A stretch of DNA of 64,000 nucleotides from Sulfurimonas sp. HSL3-7 (GTDB lineage: Bacteria; Campylobacterota; Campylobacteria; Campylobacterales; Sulfurimonadaceae), in contig NZ_CP147919.1 in the NCBI RefSeq assembly GCF_039645985.1, positions 1,302,001-1,366,000 of the forward strand, written 5' to 3'. Positions 43,669 through 52,607 of this stretch are shown piece after piece. The position numbers and the translations under genes are program-made. Position 1 is the stretch's first letter, and every line of letters starts with the position of its first letter. The notes below the pieces were generated by a model. The model did no database searches. It saw only the letters and a list, made by a program, of their open reading frames with translations, and was not told the origin of the DNA.

Positions 43669-44918
43669 TGAAGAAAAAAGTTTATGTAAAGACCTTCGGC
43701 TGCCGTACCAATCTTTTTGATTCCCAGGTAATGATGAGCAATCTGGAAGATTTTGATATTACGGAGAACGAGGCGGAAGCCGATATTATTATCGTCAACT
43801 CCTGTACGGTGACCAACAGTGCCGATGTCGGTGTGCGCGGCTACATCAACAGTATTGAAAAGAGCTCCAGAGCAGAGGTCTATCTGACAGGATGCGGTGC
43901 GCATACCAAAGGGGAGTCGCTTTTCGAGAACAAAAAGGTCTTCGGTGTTTTCGGCCAGTCGGAGAAGACCAGGATCAACACATTGCTAAAAGAGAAAGAG
44001 CGCTTCTACGAACTCGGCGATCTGAACTTTGTCGATGATACGATCGTCGAGGAGTTTGTGGGCAAGTCCAGAGCTTTTATCAAGATACAGGAAGGGTGTG
44101 ATTTCCGCTGCTCGTACTGTATTATTCCTTATGTACGCGGGGATTCGCGCTCGATGGATGAGGCCAAGATACTGGAACAGGTCACAACGCTGGCGATCAA
44201 CGGTTTCGGGGAGTTTATCCTGACGGGGACCAATGTCGGTTCATACGGCCACAGAGAAGAGCGCTCCTTGGCCTCGCTGCTTAAAAAGATGAGTCAGATA
44301 CGGGGTGTACGCCGTATCCGCCTGGGTTCGCTTGAACCGATACAGATCACCGATGCCTTTGAAGAGCTTTTGGATGAGCCATGGCTTGAAAAGCACCTTC
44401 ATATTGCACTGCAGCACACGTCGCCGGCCATGCTCAAGATCATGAACCGCCGTAACAAATTTGAAAGCGATATAGCCCTTTTTCAGCGTCTGCGGGAAAA
44501 AGGGTATGCGTTGGGGACTGACTTTATTGTCGGTCATCCCGGTGAAACGGAGGCCCTTTGGCAGGAGGCGATGCAAAACCTTAAACGTCTCCCGCTTACC
44601 CATGTCCATGCCTTTACCTACTCCAAACGTGACGGGACACCGTCTGCGACGATGAAAGGCGAAGTCAACGGCGCGGTGGCCAAGAAACGTCTAAAAGAGT
44701 TGACAGATCTGGTTGACGCAAACAACCTTGCCTTCAGAAAAGAGTTTGCACATCTGCCGCTGGAGGTACTGATTGAGAGTGAGAAAGAGGGCCGCTTCCA
44801 CGGGCTTGACCAGTTTTTTAACAAGGTAATCATCGAGTCGACGCAGGATCTTGTCGGCAATTGGCTGAATGTAGAGGAGTATCGGGTCGAAAAGGATGGG
44901 AACTATGCTCGATTCTAA
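43668..44918 (+). CDS. mtaB: tRNA t6A37 methylthiotransferase
   Basis: A 416-residue radical-SAM enzyme that adds a methylthio group to t6A at position 37 of tRNA. The N-terminal UPF0004 domain has three cluster cysteines, C12, C46 and C76. The radical-SAM cluster uses C144-x3-C148-x2-C151, and a TRAM-like end follows. V-K-T-F-G-C-R-T-N is the MtaB form of the start motif. The ATG overlaps the mscS stop by one base. The end overlaps the FtsH-like gene by 14 bases. Confidence 0.92.
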   Translation: MKKKVYVKTFGCRTNLFDSQVMMSNLEDFDITENEAEADIIIVNSCTVTNSADVGVRGYINSIEKSSRAEVYLTGCGAHTKGESLFENKKVFGVFGQSEKTRINTLLKEKERFYELGDLNFVDDTIVEEFVGKSRAFIKIQEGCDFRCSYCIIPYVRGDSRSMDEAKILEQVTTLAINGFGEFILTGTNVGSYGHREERSLASLLKKMSQIRGVRRIRLGSLEPIQITDAFEELLDEPWLEKHLHIALQHTSPAMLKIMNRRNKFESDIALFQRLREKGYALGTDFIVGHPGETEALWQEAMQNLKRLPLTHVHAFTYSKRDGTPSATMKGEVNGAVAKKRLKELTDLVDANNLAFRKEFAHLPLEVLIESEKEGRFHGLDQFFNKVIIESTQDLVGNWLNVEEYRVEKDGNYARF

Positions 44919-46551
44919 AAAAAACCGTATAATTCTGATTGCCTCTGCCGCTATTATCATTATACTGGTCGCTTTCGCGGTTTTGCGTGACACGTCGCAG
45001 GAAGCCTCTCTGCAACAGGTCAAATCGCTGATTGCAGAGCAGAAGATAGAGCATATCGTTCAGAGTGACGGTTATTTTTACATCAAGACACCGACAGGCC
45101 TCTACCGTATTGCATTGACGCAGGTTTCGCCGGAATTGCTGGAAAGCTATGCTGTCGAAGTGGACAAAGAGAGCTCTTATCTTGTATACATCGTTTTTGT
45201 TCTTATCGTTCTGGGACTGCTTTCGTATGCCGGACGCTATTGGATGAAACAACAGCACGGCGAAGAGGGCGAAGCCATGCCGTTCGCATCACTTCAGAAC
45301 AAGGATGAGAGCAGCCAGGTCATCACACCGGTAGAGTCGGATGTCACCTTTGACGATATAGGTGGTATAGCTGATGTCAAACAGGAACTCCAGGAGATCA
45401 TCGAGTTTCTGCGCAATCCGTCACGGTTTAAATCCTTCGGTGCGCGTATGCCGAGAGGGGTACTGTTGGTCGGTCCTCCCGGTGTCGGCAAAACGATGAT
45501 TGCCAAAGCGGTTGCCGCGGAGGCGGGGGTGCCCTTCTATTACCAGAGTGCGGCCTCTTTTGTACAGATCTATGTCGGCATGGGAGCAAAACGCGTGCAT
45601 GAACTTTTCAGCGCAGCCAAAAACAACTCCCCCTCTATCATCTTTATCGATGAGATCGATGCTGTCGGCAAAGAACGCGACGGCAACCGTTCCGATGAGC
45701 GCGAAGCGACATTGAACCAGCTGCTCACCGAGATGGACGGTTTTGAAGACAGCAGCGGCGTGATCGTTGTCGCTGCCACCAATAAGATCGATGTTCTGGA
45801 TGCGGCACTCCTTCGTGCCGGACGTTTCGACAGACGCATATTTGTGGAACTGCCGACACCGGTAGAGCGTAAAGCGATCATCAATACCTACCTCTCGAAA
45901 GTGCCGCACAGTCTCAATGTGGATGAGATCGTTCAAATGAGTGTCGGTTTTAACGGCGCTTCGCTTGCTGCACTTGTCAATGAGGCTGCGTTGATGGCAC
46001 TTCGCGAGCATGAAATGCAGGTGAAGATGGATCATTTCTATGCCGTCAAGGACAAGGTGGCTTACGGGAAAAAGAAGCTCTCCATTCTATCAAAGCAGCA
46101 AAAACAGTTCAGAGCCCGCTATTTAGCAGGTAAAGCAGCTTTGGCGTATGCATACGGACTGCCTTTTGAGAAAGTGATGCTCTCCTCGGAGACGATCAAA
46201 CCGCAGATAGACGCACCGATGATACAAAGCGAGATCGAGGCACATATCAAAGTTCTGCTTGGCGGTATGGCTGCCTGTGATATTCATTTTAATGAGCATG
46301 CCAGCAATGTGCAGAATGACCTCAAGCAGGCAAAAAAAATGGCATTGGAGATGGTCGACCTATACGGCATGGGAAATGGTGTTGTCGCTTCGGAACAAGA
46401 AGATGTCGCGATTCTCGACAGCCTGTATCAGGATGCAAAAAGCCGTCTCTCCCAGTTTGAGCCTGCTCTGATCTCGATCGAAGAGGTGCTGATGCGTAAA
46501 GAGTCCATTACAAAAGATCAAATCGGTGAGTTGATGGCAGATGTACTATAA
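44905..46551 (+). CDS. FtsH-like AAA protein without the zinc-protease motif
   Basis: A 548-residue membrane AAA protein. Two membrane helices (about 8-27 and 90-112) frame a small periplasmic part. The AAA module has Walker A G-P-P-G-V-G-K-T, Walker B I-I-F-I-D-E-I-D, and the second region of homology ending L-R-A-G-R-F-D-R-R. In FtsH an H-E-A-G-H follows; here residues 406-410 read Y-L-A-G-K, so zinc cannot be bound and the protease is inactive. It may act as an unfoldase or a partner of a true FtsH. The start at 44905 is chosen because AAAGGA is eight bases upstream; 44896 is possible. Confidence 0.88.
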   Translation: MLDSKKNRIILIASAAIIIILVAFAVLRDTSQEASLQQVKSLIAEQKIEHIVQSDGYFYIKTPTGLYRIALTQVSPELLESYAVEVDKESSYLVYIVFVLIVLGLLSYAGRYWMKQQHGEEGEAMPFASLQNKDESSQVITPVESDVTFDDIGGIADVKQELQEIIEFLRNPSRFKSFGARMPRGVLLVGPPGVGKTMIAKAVAAEAGVPFYYQSAASFVQIYVGMGAKRVHELFSAAKNNSPSIIFIDEIDAVGKERDGNRSDEREATLNQLLTEMDGFEDSSGVIVVAATNKIDVLDAALLRAGRFDRRIFVELPTPVERKAIINTYLSKVPHSLNVDEIVQMSVGFNGASLAALVNEAALMALREHEMQVKMDHFYAVKDKVAYGKKKLSILSKQQKQFRARYLAGKAALAYAYGLPFEKVMLSSETIKPQIDAPMIQSEIEAHIKVLLGGMAACDIHFNEHASNVQNDLKQAKKMALEMVDLYGMGNGVVASEQEDVAILDSLYQDAKSRLSQFEPALISIEEVLMRKESITKDQIGELMADVL

Positions 46552-47059
46552 CGGTTTCGCACTTCAGGGGGAGTCGCATTTTTTTGATGCGTTTTTGGCT
46601 GAGGGCCCCTATGCACGCAGCGGTTTCAGCTACGGTGCGATCAAAGCGTTCAAGGAGACCTTGAAAAGCGAGAAACGCATCGATACCCTGCAGCTCATCT
46701 CGCCAGCATTTTTTCAAAGCAAAAGCGAGAAGTTCAAACGCTTACAGCGCATGGGCTATCAAAAGAGCAGTGATGCCTACATCGCCAATTTTACAAAGAA
46801 CTGTTTTCTACCGCATGGCGTGCAGGATGTCCTCTTTTCACAGCACTGTTATGAGGAGCTTGACGAACTGTTGAGTTATGAGTGGAAACATGATGAACTG
46901 CGCTCTGTTGCCGCCAGAGGGACAAAAATAGAGGTCTACCTGGGCAGTGAAGACAGAATAACCGATGTTGAGGCAGCCTATGCCTTTTTTGTGCCCTTTG
47001 CGACGGTCTATCTGATCAAAGGTGCGAACCATTTTTTACAAGGAGAAGAGTATGAGTGA
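46541..47059 (+). CDS. bioV: BioV-like pimeloyl-ACP methyl ester esterase
   Basis: A 172-residue small alpha/beta hydrolase. It has G-F-S-Y-G-A-I-K-A as nucleophile elbow, L-I-S-P-A-F-F after it, and a histidine in G-A-N-H-F near the end. Helicobacter-type BioV frees pimeloyl-ACP for biotin synthesis and has this size and these motifs; the call is from memory. It overlaps the FtsH-like gene by 11 bases and mog by eight. No other bio gene is in the window. A generic esterase remains possible. Confidence 0.65.
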   Translation: MYYNGFALQGESHFFDAFLAEGPYARSGFSYGAIKAFKETLKSEKRIDTLQLISPAFFQSKSEKFKRLQRMGYQKSSDAYIANFTKNCFLPHGVQDVLFSQHCYEELDELLSYEWKHDELRSVAARGTKIEVYLGSEDRITDVEAAYAFFVPFATVYLIKGANHFLQGEEYE

Positions 47060-47585
47060 GATTAAGATCGGTGTTATTACCGCTTCAGACAGAGCCAGCG
47101 CCGGCATCTATGAGGATATTTCGGGGATGGCGATTCAGGAAACGATGAAAGCGTATCTAAGCAGTGAATTTGAGATCGAATACCGATGCATTCCCGATGA
47201 ACAGAGCAAGATTGAAGAGACGATGAAAGAGCTGTGCGATGCAGCAGGCTGCTGCCTTGTCGTAACGACAGGCGGAACAGGCCCGGCCCTGCGTGACGTT
47301 ACACCGGAGGCAACGGAGAATGTCTGTGAAAAGATGATGCCGGGCTTCGGCGAATTGATGCGCCAGGTCTCACTGCAGTATGTCCCGACGGCGATTCTTT
47401 CGCGTCAGACAGCTGGTATACGCGGTAAATCGCTCATCATCAACCTGCCGGGTAAACCGAAATCGATCCGTGAGTGTCTGGATGCTGTTTTTCCGGCTGT
47501 GCCGTACTGCATCGACTTGATCGAAGGTCCTTACCTTGAGTGCAATGAGAACGTCATCAAGGCCTTCCGTCCAAAAAACAAATGA
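47052..47585 (+). CDS. mog: molybdopterin adenylyltransferase (Mog type)
   Basis: A 177-residue cytoplasmic enzyme that adenylylates molybdopterin before molybdenum insertion. K-I-G-V-I-T-A-S-D-R-A-S-A-G, the catalytic block T-T-G-G-T-G-P-A-L-R-D-V-T-P-E-A, and N-L-P-G-K-P-K-S-I are clear. The start is the ATG at 47052, with AAGGAGA upstream, not the longer frame. It is the last gene of the aroB operon and is followed at once by a terminator hairpin. Confidence 0.9.
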   Translation: MSEIKIGVITASDRASAGIYEDISGMAIQETMKAYLSSEFEIEYRCIPDEQSKIEETMKELCDAAGCCLVVTTGGTGPALRDVTPEATENVCEKMMPGFGELMRQVSLQYVPTAILSRQTAGIRGKSLIINLPGKPKSIRECLDAVFPAVPYCIDLIEGPYLECNENVIKAFRPKNK

Positions 47586-47594
47586 TTTCCCCTT

Positions 47595-47616
47595 TAATCT
47601 CTCCCGCGAGAGATTA
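47595..47616 (+). terminator. terminator of the aroB-mog operon
   Basis: TAATCTCTC, a four-base loop CCGC, and GAGAGATTA make a perfect nine-base stem. It starts 10 bases after the mog stop codon. ATTCCCTCTTTT follows, so the T-tract is weak but present. Confidence 0.6.
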
Positions 47617-47699
47617 ATTCCCTCTTTTATAACAATTTATAATTTTTTTAGACGCTTTCTATTGTATACTTGTTGTATTAACCATAAAGGTCTTTTTGT

Positions 47700-49076
47700 A
47701 TGCACACTGTCGAGACATCAGCAAAGTTTCAATCGTTAGAATATTATCCAGAGCTTATCTATATGATGACAGGTGGGATGAAAAAGGGTGTGCCGTTAGG
47801 AAATTTTCTGAGTTTTACTCTTTTTTGTGCAGTCATGTACCACTATATTCCGATGCCAATTCTTCTTTTGTGGTATGTCGCCCAATCGATAGTGATGATA
47901 ACCCGTATCCTGTTGGCGCAGAAACTTGAGTTTTATACGAAAAAAAATGACCCATTGAAAGCAAGGTTTCTTAAATACTATATTCTTTCATTATTCATGA
48001 CAGCATTTTTTTGGGGGTTGACCAGCTGGTTGACACTTATCTACGCACCGGTTCTCTACAGCTTTTTTACCATGGCTGTTTTATTGACCTTGTCAGGGGG
48101 AGCCACGTTACCCCTTGGATCGGTCTTTCATGCTTTTTTTACTTATAGCGTAACGATCCTGCTGATGTTAAGCAGTTCATTTCTCTACTACGGGGGTGAA
48201 GTGCACACCATTATCGCCTTTGTGACGATTGTTGCAATGATCATATTGGTTTTAAGCGGTCACACCTACTTTAGAAAAATAAAGAGGATGATTGAACTTA
48301 GTATAGAACTTAAAGAGTTTAACCGCGCATTGGAAGAACGGGTAAAAAGCGAAGTGGCAAAAAATATTGAAAAAGATACACAGCTCATGCACCAGGCCCG
48401 TCTGGCACAGGTTGGTGAAATGGTCGGCATGATCGCGCATCAGTGGCGTCAGCCGCTGCATATTATGTCTACAGCAGCAACCGAGATGGATCTTAAGATC
48501 CATCTTGACACGATAGACTACAGTTCATGTCAAAAGAACCTTGATACTATCAATACGATGACACAGCACCTCTCCGCAACTATTGATGACTTTAGAGACT
48601 TTTTTAAAATAACAAGGGCAAAGGAACGTACCTCATTTGACGAGGTGGTCACGGCAACGCTAAGGATCATAAAAGAGCATATTGAAGACAACAATATCAC
48701 GCTCCATACCAATCTTCAAAGCAGTGAACTTTTTTACAGTTATCCTAATGAACTTAAGCAGGTACTATTGAACTTGTTGAAAAATGCGGAAGATGTTATC
48801 GCTGAAAAAGCTGTAAGCACTCCTCAGATCAGGATTCATACATTTAACGATGAGATGAACATCTTTCTAGAGGTATGCGACAACGGCGGTGGGGTCCCGG
48901 CAGAGCTGACGGAATACATATTTGATGCCTACTTCAGTTCAAAACCGCAGGATAAAGGAACCGGCTTGGGGCTTTATATGAGCAAGAAGATCATTGAAGA
49001 ACATTGTGGCGGCGAGTTGAGCTTTAGAAATGACGACGAAGGGGCATGCTTTCGTATCAGGCTACCGAAAAGCTAG
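47700..49076 (+). CDS. membrane sensor histidine kinase
   Basis: A 458-residue kinase. About five to six membrane helices fill residues 30-195; the sensing part is thus membrane-embedded with no periplasmic domain. A coiled coil follows, then the phospho-acceptor box M-I-A-H-Q-W-R-Q-P-L (H about 247), N box L-L-K-N-A-E-D, and G boxes D-N-G-G-G-V-P and G-T-G-L-G-L-Y-M-S-K-K. H-Q-W-R-Q-P is the common form in Campylobacterota. No response regulator is adjacent, so it is an orphan. The ATG at 47700 has AAAGG upstream. Confidence 0.9.
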   Translation: MHTVETSAKFQSLEYYPELIYMMTGGMKKGVPLGNFLSFTLFCAVMYHYIPMPILLLWYVAQSIVMITRILLAQKLEFYTKKNDPLKARFLKYYILSLFMTAFFWGLTSWLTLIYAPVLYSFFTMAVLLTLSGGATLPLGSVFHAFFTYSVTILLMLSSSFLYYGGEVHTIIAFVTIVAMIILVLSGHTYFRKIKRMIELSIELKEFNRALEERVKSEVAKNIEKDTQLMHQARLAQVGEMVGMIAHQWRQPLHIMSTAATEMDLKIHLDTIDYSSCQKNLDTINTMTQHLSATIDDFRDFFKITRAKERTSFDEVVTATLRIIKEHIEDNNITLHTNLQSSELFYSYPNELKQVLLNLLKNAEDVIAEKAVSTPQIRIHTFNDEMNIFLEVCDNGGGVPAELTEYIFDAYFSSKPQDKGTGLGLYMSKKIIEEHCGGELSFRNDDEGACFRIRLPKS

Positions 49077-49102
49077 GAATTATTCCCAGATTATATAAAA
49101 AA

Positions 49103-49879
49103 TTATAGGGCCAGACGGATACCGACAGGGCAGTGATCGGAGCCGGTGATCTCCTGAAGTATGAAGGCGTCTTCCAGGAGTTCGGCCAGATCATCCGATA
49201 TAAAGAAGTAGTCGATGCGCCATCCCACATTTTTGGTTCGTGCGCCTGAACGGTATGACCACCAGCTGTACTCATCCTCTTTATCGCCGTGGACGTAGCG
49301 GAATGTATCGATGTAGCCGTTGTCGATCAGCCTGTCGATCCAGGCACGCTCTTGAGGAAGGAATCCCGAAGTTTTTGCATTTGCCTTGGGATTTTTAAGG
49401 TCGATCTCTCTGTGCGCGGTGTTGACATCGCCGCAGATGATGACCGATTTTCCTTCGTCGCGTAGCGCATTGCAGTGCGCCAGAAAGTCGTCATAAAACT
49501 TCATCTTCAGTGCAAGACGCTCTTCGTCTTTCTGCCCGTTTGGAAAGTAGACATTAAAAAGCACAAAATCGCCATAGTCCTGCTCGACGATGCGTCCTTC
49601 ACGTTCAAGATCGATATTATGCCTGTTATGCGTATATTCGGGTTCCATGAGTGAGAAGGTCGCTGTACCCGAGTACCCTTTTCTTTCGGCGCTGTTGACA
49701 TTCAGTGCCGTGTATTCTAGTTCAAAAAGATCGCTTGGAATCTGTTCCGGAAGTGCTTTGATCTCTTGGAGACATAAGATGTCAGGCTGACGTTCATCGA
49801 TCCACTTGAGTGCATCCTTGTTTGCAACGGCACGTATTCCGTTTACGTTCCATGATATGATCTCGATACTCTCTGCCAT
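49103..49879 (-). CDS. xth: exodeoxyribonuclease III
   Basis: A 258-residue AP endonuclease and 3' exonuclease of base-excision repair. Motifs are I-I-S-W-N-V-N-G-I-R, the metal-site glutamate E39 in C-L-Q-E-I-K, G-D-V-N-T-A-H-R-E-I-D, and the catalytic G-S-D-H-C-P-V near the C-terminus. The length is normal. The ATG at 49879 faces a 118-base gene-free stretch. The next gene on the same strand is alkD-like, so two repair genes are neighbours. Confidence 0.94.
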   Translation of the reverse strand: MAESIEIISWNVNGIRAVANKDALKWIDERQPDILCLQEIKALPEQIPSDLFELEYTALNVNSAERKGYSGTATFSLMEPEYTHNRHNIDLEREGRIVEQDYGDFVLFNVYFPNGQKDEERLALKMKFYDDFLAHCNALRDEGKSVIICGDVNTAHREIDLKNPKANAKTSGFLPQERAWIDRLIDNGYIDTFRYVHGDKEDEYSWWSYRSGARTKNVGWRIDYFFISDDLAELLEDAFILQEITGSDHCPVGIRLAL

Positions 49880-49997
49880 AGGTCGTCCTGATGTTTTGTT
49901 AGGCGTATTTTACACTCTGAAACTATCATCAATCTTATTCGAACAGTTACCTCTGTTGTTACTGCTGTTTTAAAGATATATGCGGGCACTTTAACGC

Positions 49998-50702
49998 TTA
50001 TATCTTTCCCTGCATATAGTTTGAGCGTTCTTCAATGCTGAACTTTTCGATGGCGTAGCGCAGCATTGTTCTGGGCATCTTATGATAGTTCTCTTGCAAA
50101 AATGCGGTTTCGGCGGCCAGATCCCTTTTCCCGACCTCTCTAAGCATCCAGCCGACAGCTTTGTGGATCAGCTCTTCGGGGTCGTTGAGCAACAGCTTGG
50201 CGATTCGAAGTGTATCGGTGAACTGATCATGTTGGATGAAGTGGAAGGTGGCCATAATTGCTATCCTGCGTTCCCAAAGCAGGTCGGACCGTGCAAGTTC
50301 GTATAAGACGGCTCTCTCCCTGGTATACAGAAAAACACCGACAATGTAAGGGGCCGAACTGTCGACCAGATCCCAGCTGTTTACGTAGCGCGTGTTGTTA
50401 AGATAGAGATGATAGATCGCTTCCTGTTCAGCTGCACTGCTTTTCGAAAAGCGAAAGACCAGCAGGAGTAATGCAAAGAGGCGGACCTCATGATACGCCG
50501 ACATTAAAAGTTTTTCTATAGTATGAAACGGTGCCGTTTCATACTTCTTGACCGCTTGACGGATGAGAGGGACCCGTATTCCAAGGAACTTGTCACCGAA
50601 GCCGTACTCGCCCTCTGCGGTTTTAAAGAACCGTTGAGACTGCTCGGCTGTTTTGGGATCCGCCAAACGATACAGATGGTCGATTATCTCCTGGTATTCC
50701 AT
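49998..50702 (-). CDS. DNA alkylation repair protein (AlkD-like)
   Basis: A 234-residue helical HEAT-like-repeat glycosylase. G-I-R-V-P-L-I-R-Q-A-V-K, Y-V-N-S-W-D-L-V-D and I-H-K-A-V-G-W-M-L-R-E-V-G-K-R-D are AlkD-family blocks; the conserved W and D of the active site are in the middle block. It removes bulky or positively charged alkylated bases. The ATG at 50702 follows AGGTAAGAT. A WecA/MraY-type gene lies upstream. Confidence 0.9.
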   Translation of the reverse strand: MEYQEIIDHLYRLADPKTAEQSQRFFKTAEGEYGFGDKFLGIRVPLIRQAVKKYETAPFHTIEKLLMSAYHEVRLFALLLLVFRFSKSSAAEQEAIYHLYLNNTRYVNSWDLVDSSAPYIVGVFLYTRERAVLYELARSDLLWERRIAIMATFHFIQHDQFTDTLRIAKLLLNDPEELIHKAVGWMLREVGKRDLAAETAFLQENYHKMPRTMLRYAIEKFSIEERSNYMQGKI

Positions 50703-50747
50703 ATCTTACCTCTCAACAGCGATGCAGATTTACCAGTAATGGTGTGT

Positions 50748-51749
50748 TTAACTTTTATGGCGGTGCTTGATCCGCTGGTCCAGAAGGTTTAAAAAGATAT
50801 AAAAAAGTATGCCGAAAAGTATAAGGTTCAAGAAGTTATCCGTCTGGTTCAACTGATACCCGATAATCGAAAAAGCGATTTGAACATAGACGATCAAAAT
50901 AACCGTAAACTTGACATCCATCTTGGCTTTATAGAGAAAATGGTGCATGTGGTTCCTGTCTGCATGGAAGGGTGATATCCCACGTTGGATCCTGCGTGTC
51001 ATGACAATGAAGGTGTCCAATATCGGCAAGGCGATGATAAAGAGGACGGCTGCCGGAGTCAGATAGGAGAGGGATTGGATACTCAGTATTGAGATAACAA
51101 ACCCAAGTGTCAATGAACCGCTGTCGCCCATAAATATCATCGCCGGATGCCAGTTAAAAAGCAAAAAAGTAAAAACAGCGATGATAAATAATGAAGAGAG
51201 CGTAATTATCAACGTGTCATGGTGAAGAAGGCCGATGGCCAAAAAAGCGCCCAGCATGACCAAGCCGACAGCCCCTGCGAGGCCATCCAGGCCGTCAAGA
51301 AGGTTAAAAGCATTCGTAAACCCTGCGATCGCAAAAAAAGTAAACGGCAGTATTAATATAAGGGGAAGCATGACCTCATACCCAAGATAACTACCCAGCG
51401 ACGATACCTGGATATCGTTCAGATAGAGAATAGTTGTCGCAAAAAAAATGAAGAGGAACTTTATTTTCGGTGTAACGCCCCGCTTGTCATCAATTGCACC
51501 GACGATAAAAATGATGAATATAGAGAGATAGATATAATAGTATTCGACGAAATGCGAAAAATTAAAAACCAGAGAGGCGATAAGAACGGCTGAGACAAAA
51601 CCGATTCCCGCTCCTCTCGGTATGGGGTTTTGATGAACACTGCGTTCATTAGGGATATCCAATAGTCCCAATTTTTCAGCATTGCGCATCAGAAGATAGA
51701 TGAATAGCAGAGTGAGCAAAAATGTTGCCGCATATACAGTTAAACTCAT
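50748..51749 (-). CDS. WecA/MraY-type glycosyl-1-phosphate transferase
   Basis: A 333-residue integral membrane protein with about ten helices. A cytoplasmic D-D (G-A-I-D-D-K-R-G), N-A-F-N-L-L-D-G-L-D-G-L, G-D-S-G-S-L-T-L-G, and H-A-D-R-N-H-M-H-H mark the UDP-HexNAc:undecaprenyl-phosphate transferase group. It should start a lipid-linked glycan such as O-antigen, glycoprotein glycan or capsule. The sugar cannot be told, and no other glycan genes are near. The N-terminus is N-R-x-x-H-Q-N-P-I-P-R-G-A-G, as in WecA. Confidence 0.88.
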   Translation of the reverse strand: MSLTVYAATFLLTLLFIYLLMRNAEKLGLLDIPNERSVHQNPIPRGAGIGFVSAVLIASLVFNFSHFVEYYYIYLSIFIIFIVGAIDDKRGVTPKIKFLFIFFATTILYLNDIQVSSLGSYLGYEVMLPLILILPFTFFAIAGFTNAFNLLDGLDGLAGAVGLVMLGAFLAIGLLHHDTLIITLSSLFIIAVFTFLLFNWHPAMIFMGDSGSLTLGFVISILSIQSLSYLTPAAVLFIIALPILDTFIVMTRRIQRGISPFHADRNHMHHFLYKAKMDVKFTVILIVYVQIAFSIIGYQLNQTDNFLNLILFGILFYIFLNLLDQRIKHRHKS

Positions 51750-51815
51750 AATATTGATTATATCTTATTCATATAAATTAATTCTAACTTGGTACGGTAA
51801 TAAAAAGAGAAACGA

Positions 51816-52607
51816 CTAAAAGAGAAAGCTCTCTTTCATGTAGTGTTCGATCGCTTCGAGATCATAGAGGCCCTCTGTAAAGAAGTTGTTGGCAAGTACA
51901 CCTTGTCCCAGCAGCATATCGGCGCCGTCTTTGGTGGTGATGCCCAGCTCTTTGGACAGCTTAAGGAAGGGGGTCTCCTTCCCGTAGATGGCATCGGCTG
52001 AGAATGAGGCTTGCTGGAGCAGGGGCTTTAATATTTCTATCGGGGCAGGAAGATTGTCGTCTTCCAGTCCGGCAGAAGTGGTGTTAACAATGAGATCATA
52101 CGGCTTGATCTCGATGCTGTCCCATGTCGCCGTGTTAAAACCGTGTGCTTTAAACTCTTCGAGACGGCCTGCAGAGCGGTTGAGCACCGTCACCTTCATG
52201 CCTTCGTCTTTGAAACGTGTTGAGAGCGCTTTGGAGGTGCCCCCCGCACCCAGAACCAGAACGCTGTTGATCTTGCCGAAGGGCTTTATGGCGTAGATGA
52301 AGCCGTCGGCATCGGTGTTGTAGCCGATCAGCCTGCCGTTTTCATTGACAATGGTGTTGACGACACCGACCTTGCCGGCGAAACCGCGTATCTCGTCACA
52401 TGCCTTGTAGGCCGCCTCTTTGTGCGGAACCGTAATATTGGCACCACTCAGCCCCAAAGCGAAAAAGGTCTCTTTGAGCTTGCTGCCATCTTTAAGATGC
52501 ACTCTTGTGTAACATCCCTTAAAACCCAGGGAGTTGAAAACATGGTTATGCATAAGCGGCGAACGCGAATGCGCTACCGGATCGCCGAAGATGGCAAAGA
52601 GCTTCAC
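51816..52607 (-). CDS. aroE: shikimate dehydrogenase
   Basis: A 263-residue NADPH-dependent enzyme that reduces 3-dehydroshikimate to shikimate. G-D-P-V-A-H-S-R-S-P-L-M-H-N, N-I-T-V-P-H-K (catalytic lysine), and G-A-G-G-T-S-K-A-L are complete. It overlaps the upstream trpE by four bases (ATGA), so the two are translated together. It is the last gene of the fur-lysS-glyA run on the minus strand. Confidence 0.95.
   Translation of the reverse strand: MKLFAIFGDPVAHSRSPLMHNHVFNSLGFKGCYTRVHLKDGSKLKETFFALGLSGANITVPHKEAAYKACDEIRGFAGKVGVVNTIVNENGRLIGYNTDADGFIYAIKPFGKINSVLVLGAGGTSKALSTRFKDEGMKVTVLNRSAGRLEEFKAHGFNTATWDSIEIKPYDLIVNTTSAGLEDDNLPAPIEILKPLLQQASFSADAIYGKETPFLKLSKELGITTKDGADMLLGQGVLANNFFTEGLYDLEAIEHYMKESFLF

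Noticed and set aside
44896-44904. Earlier ATG as start of the FtsH-like protein
   Set aside because: The ribosome site AAAGGA touches this ATG; the ATG at 44905 has correct spacing.
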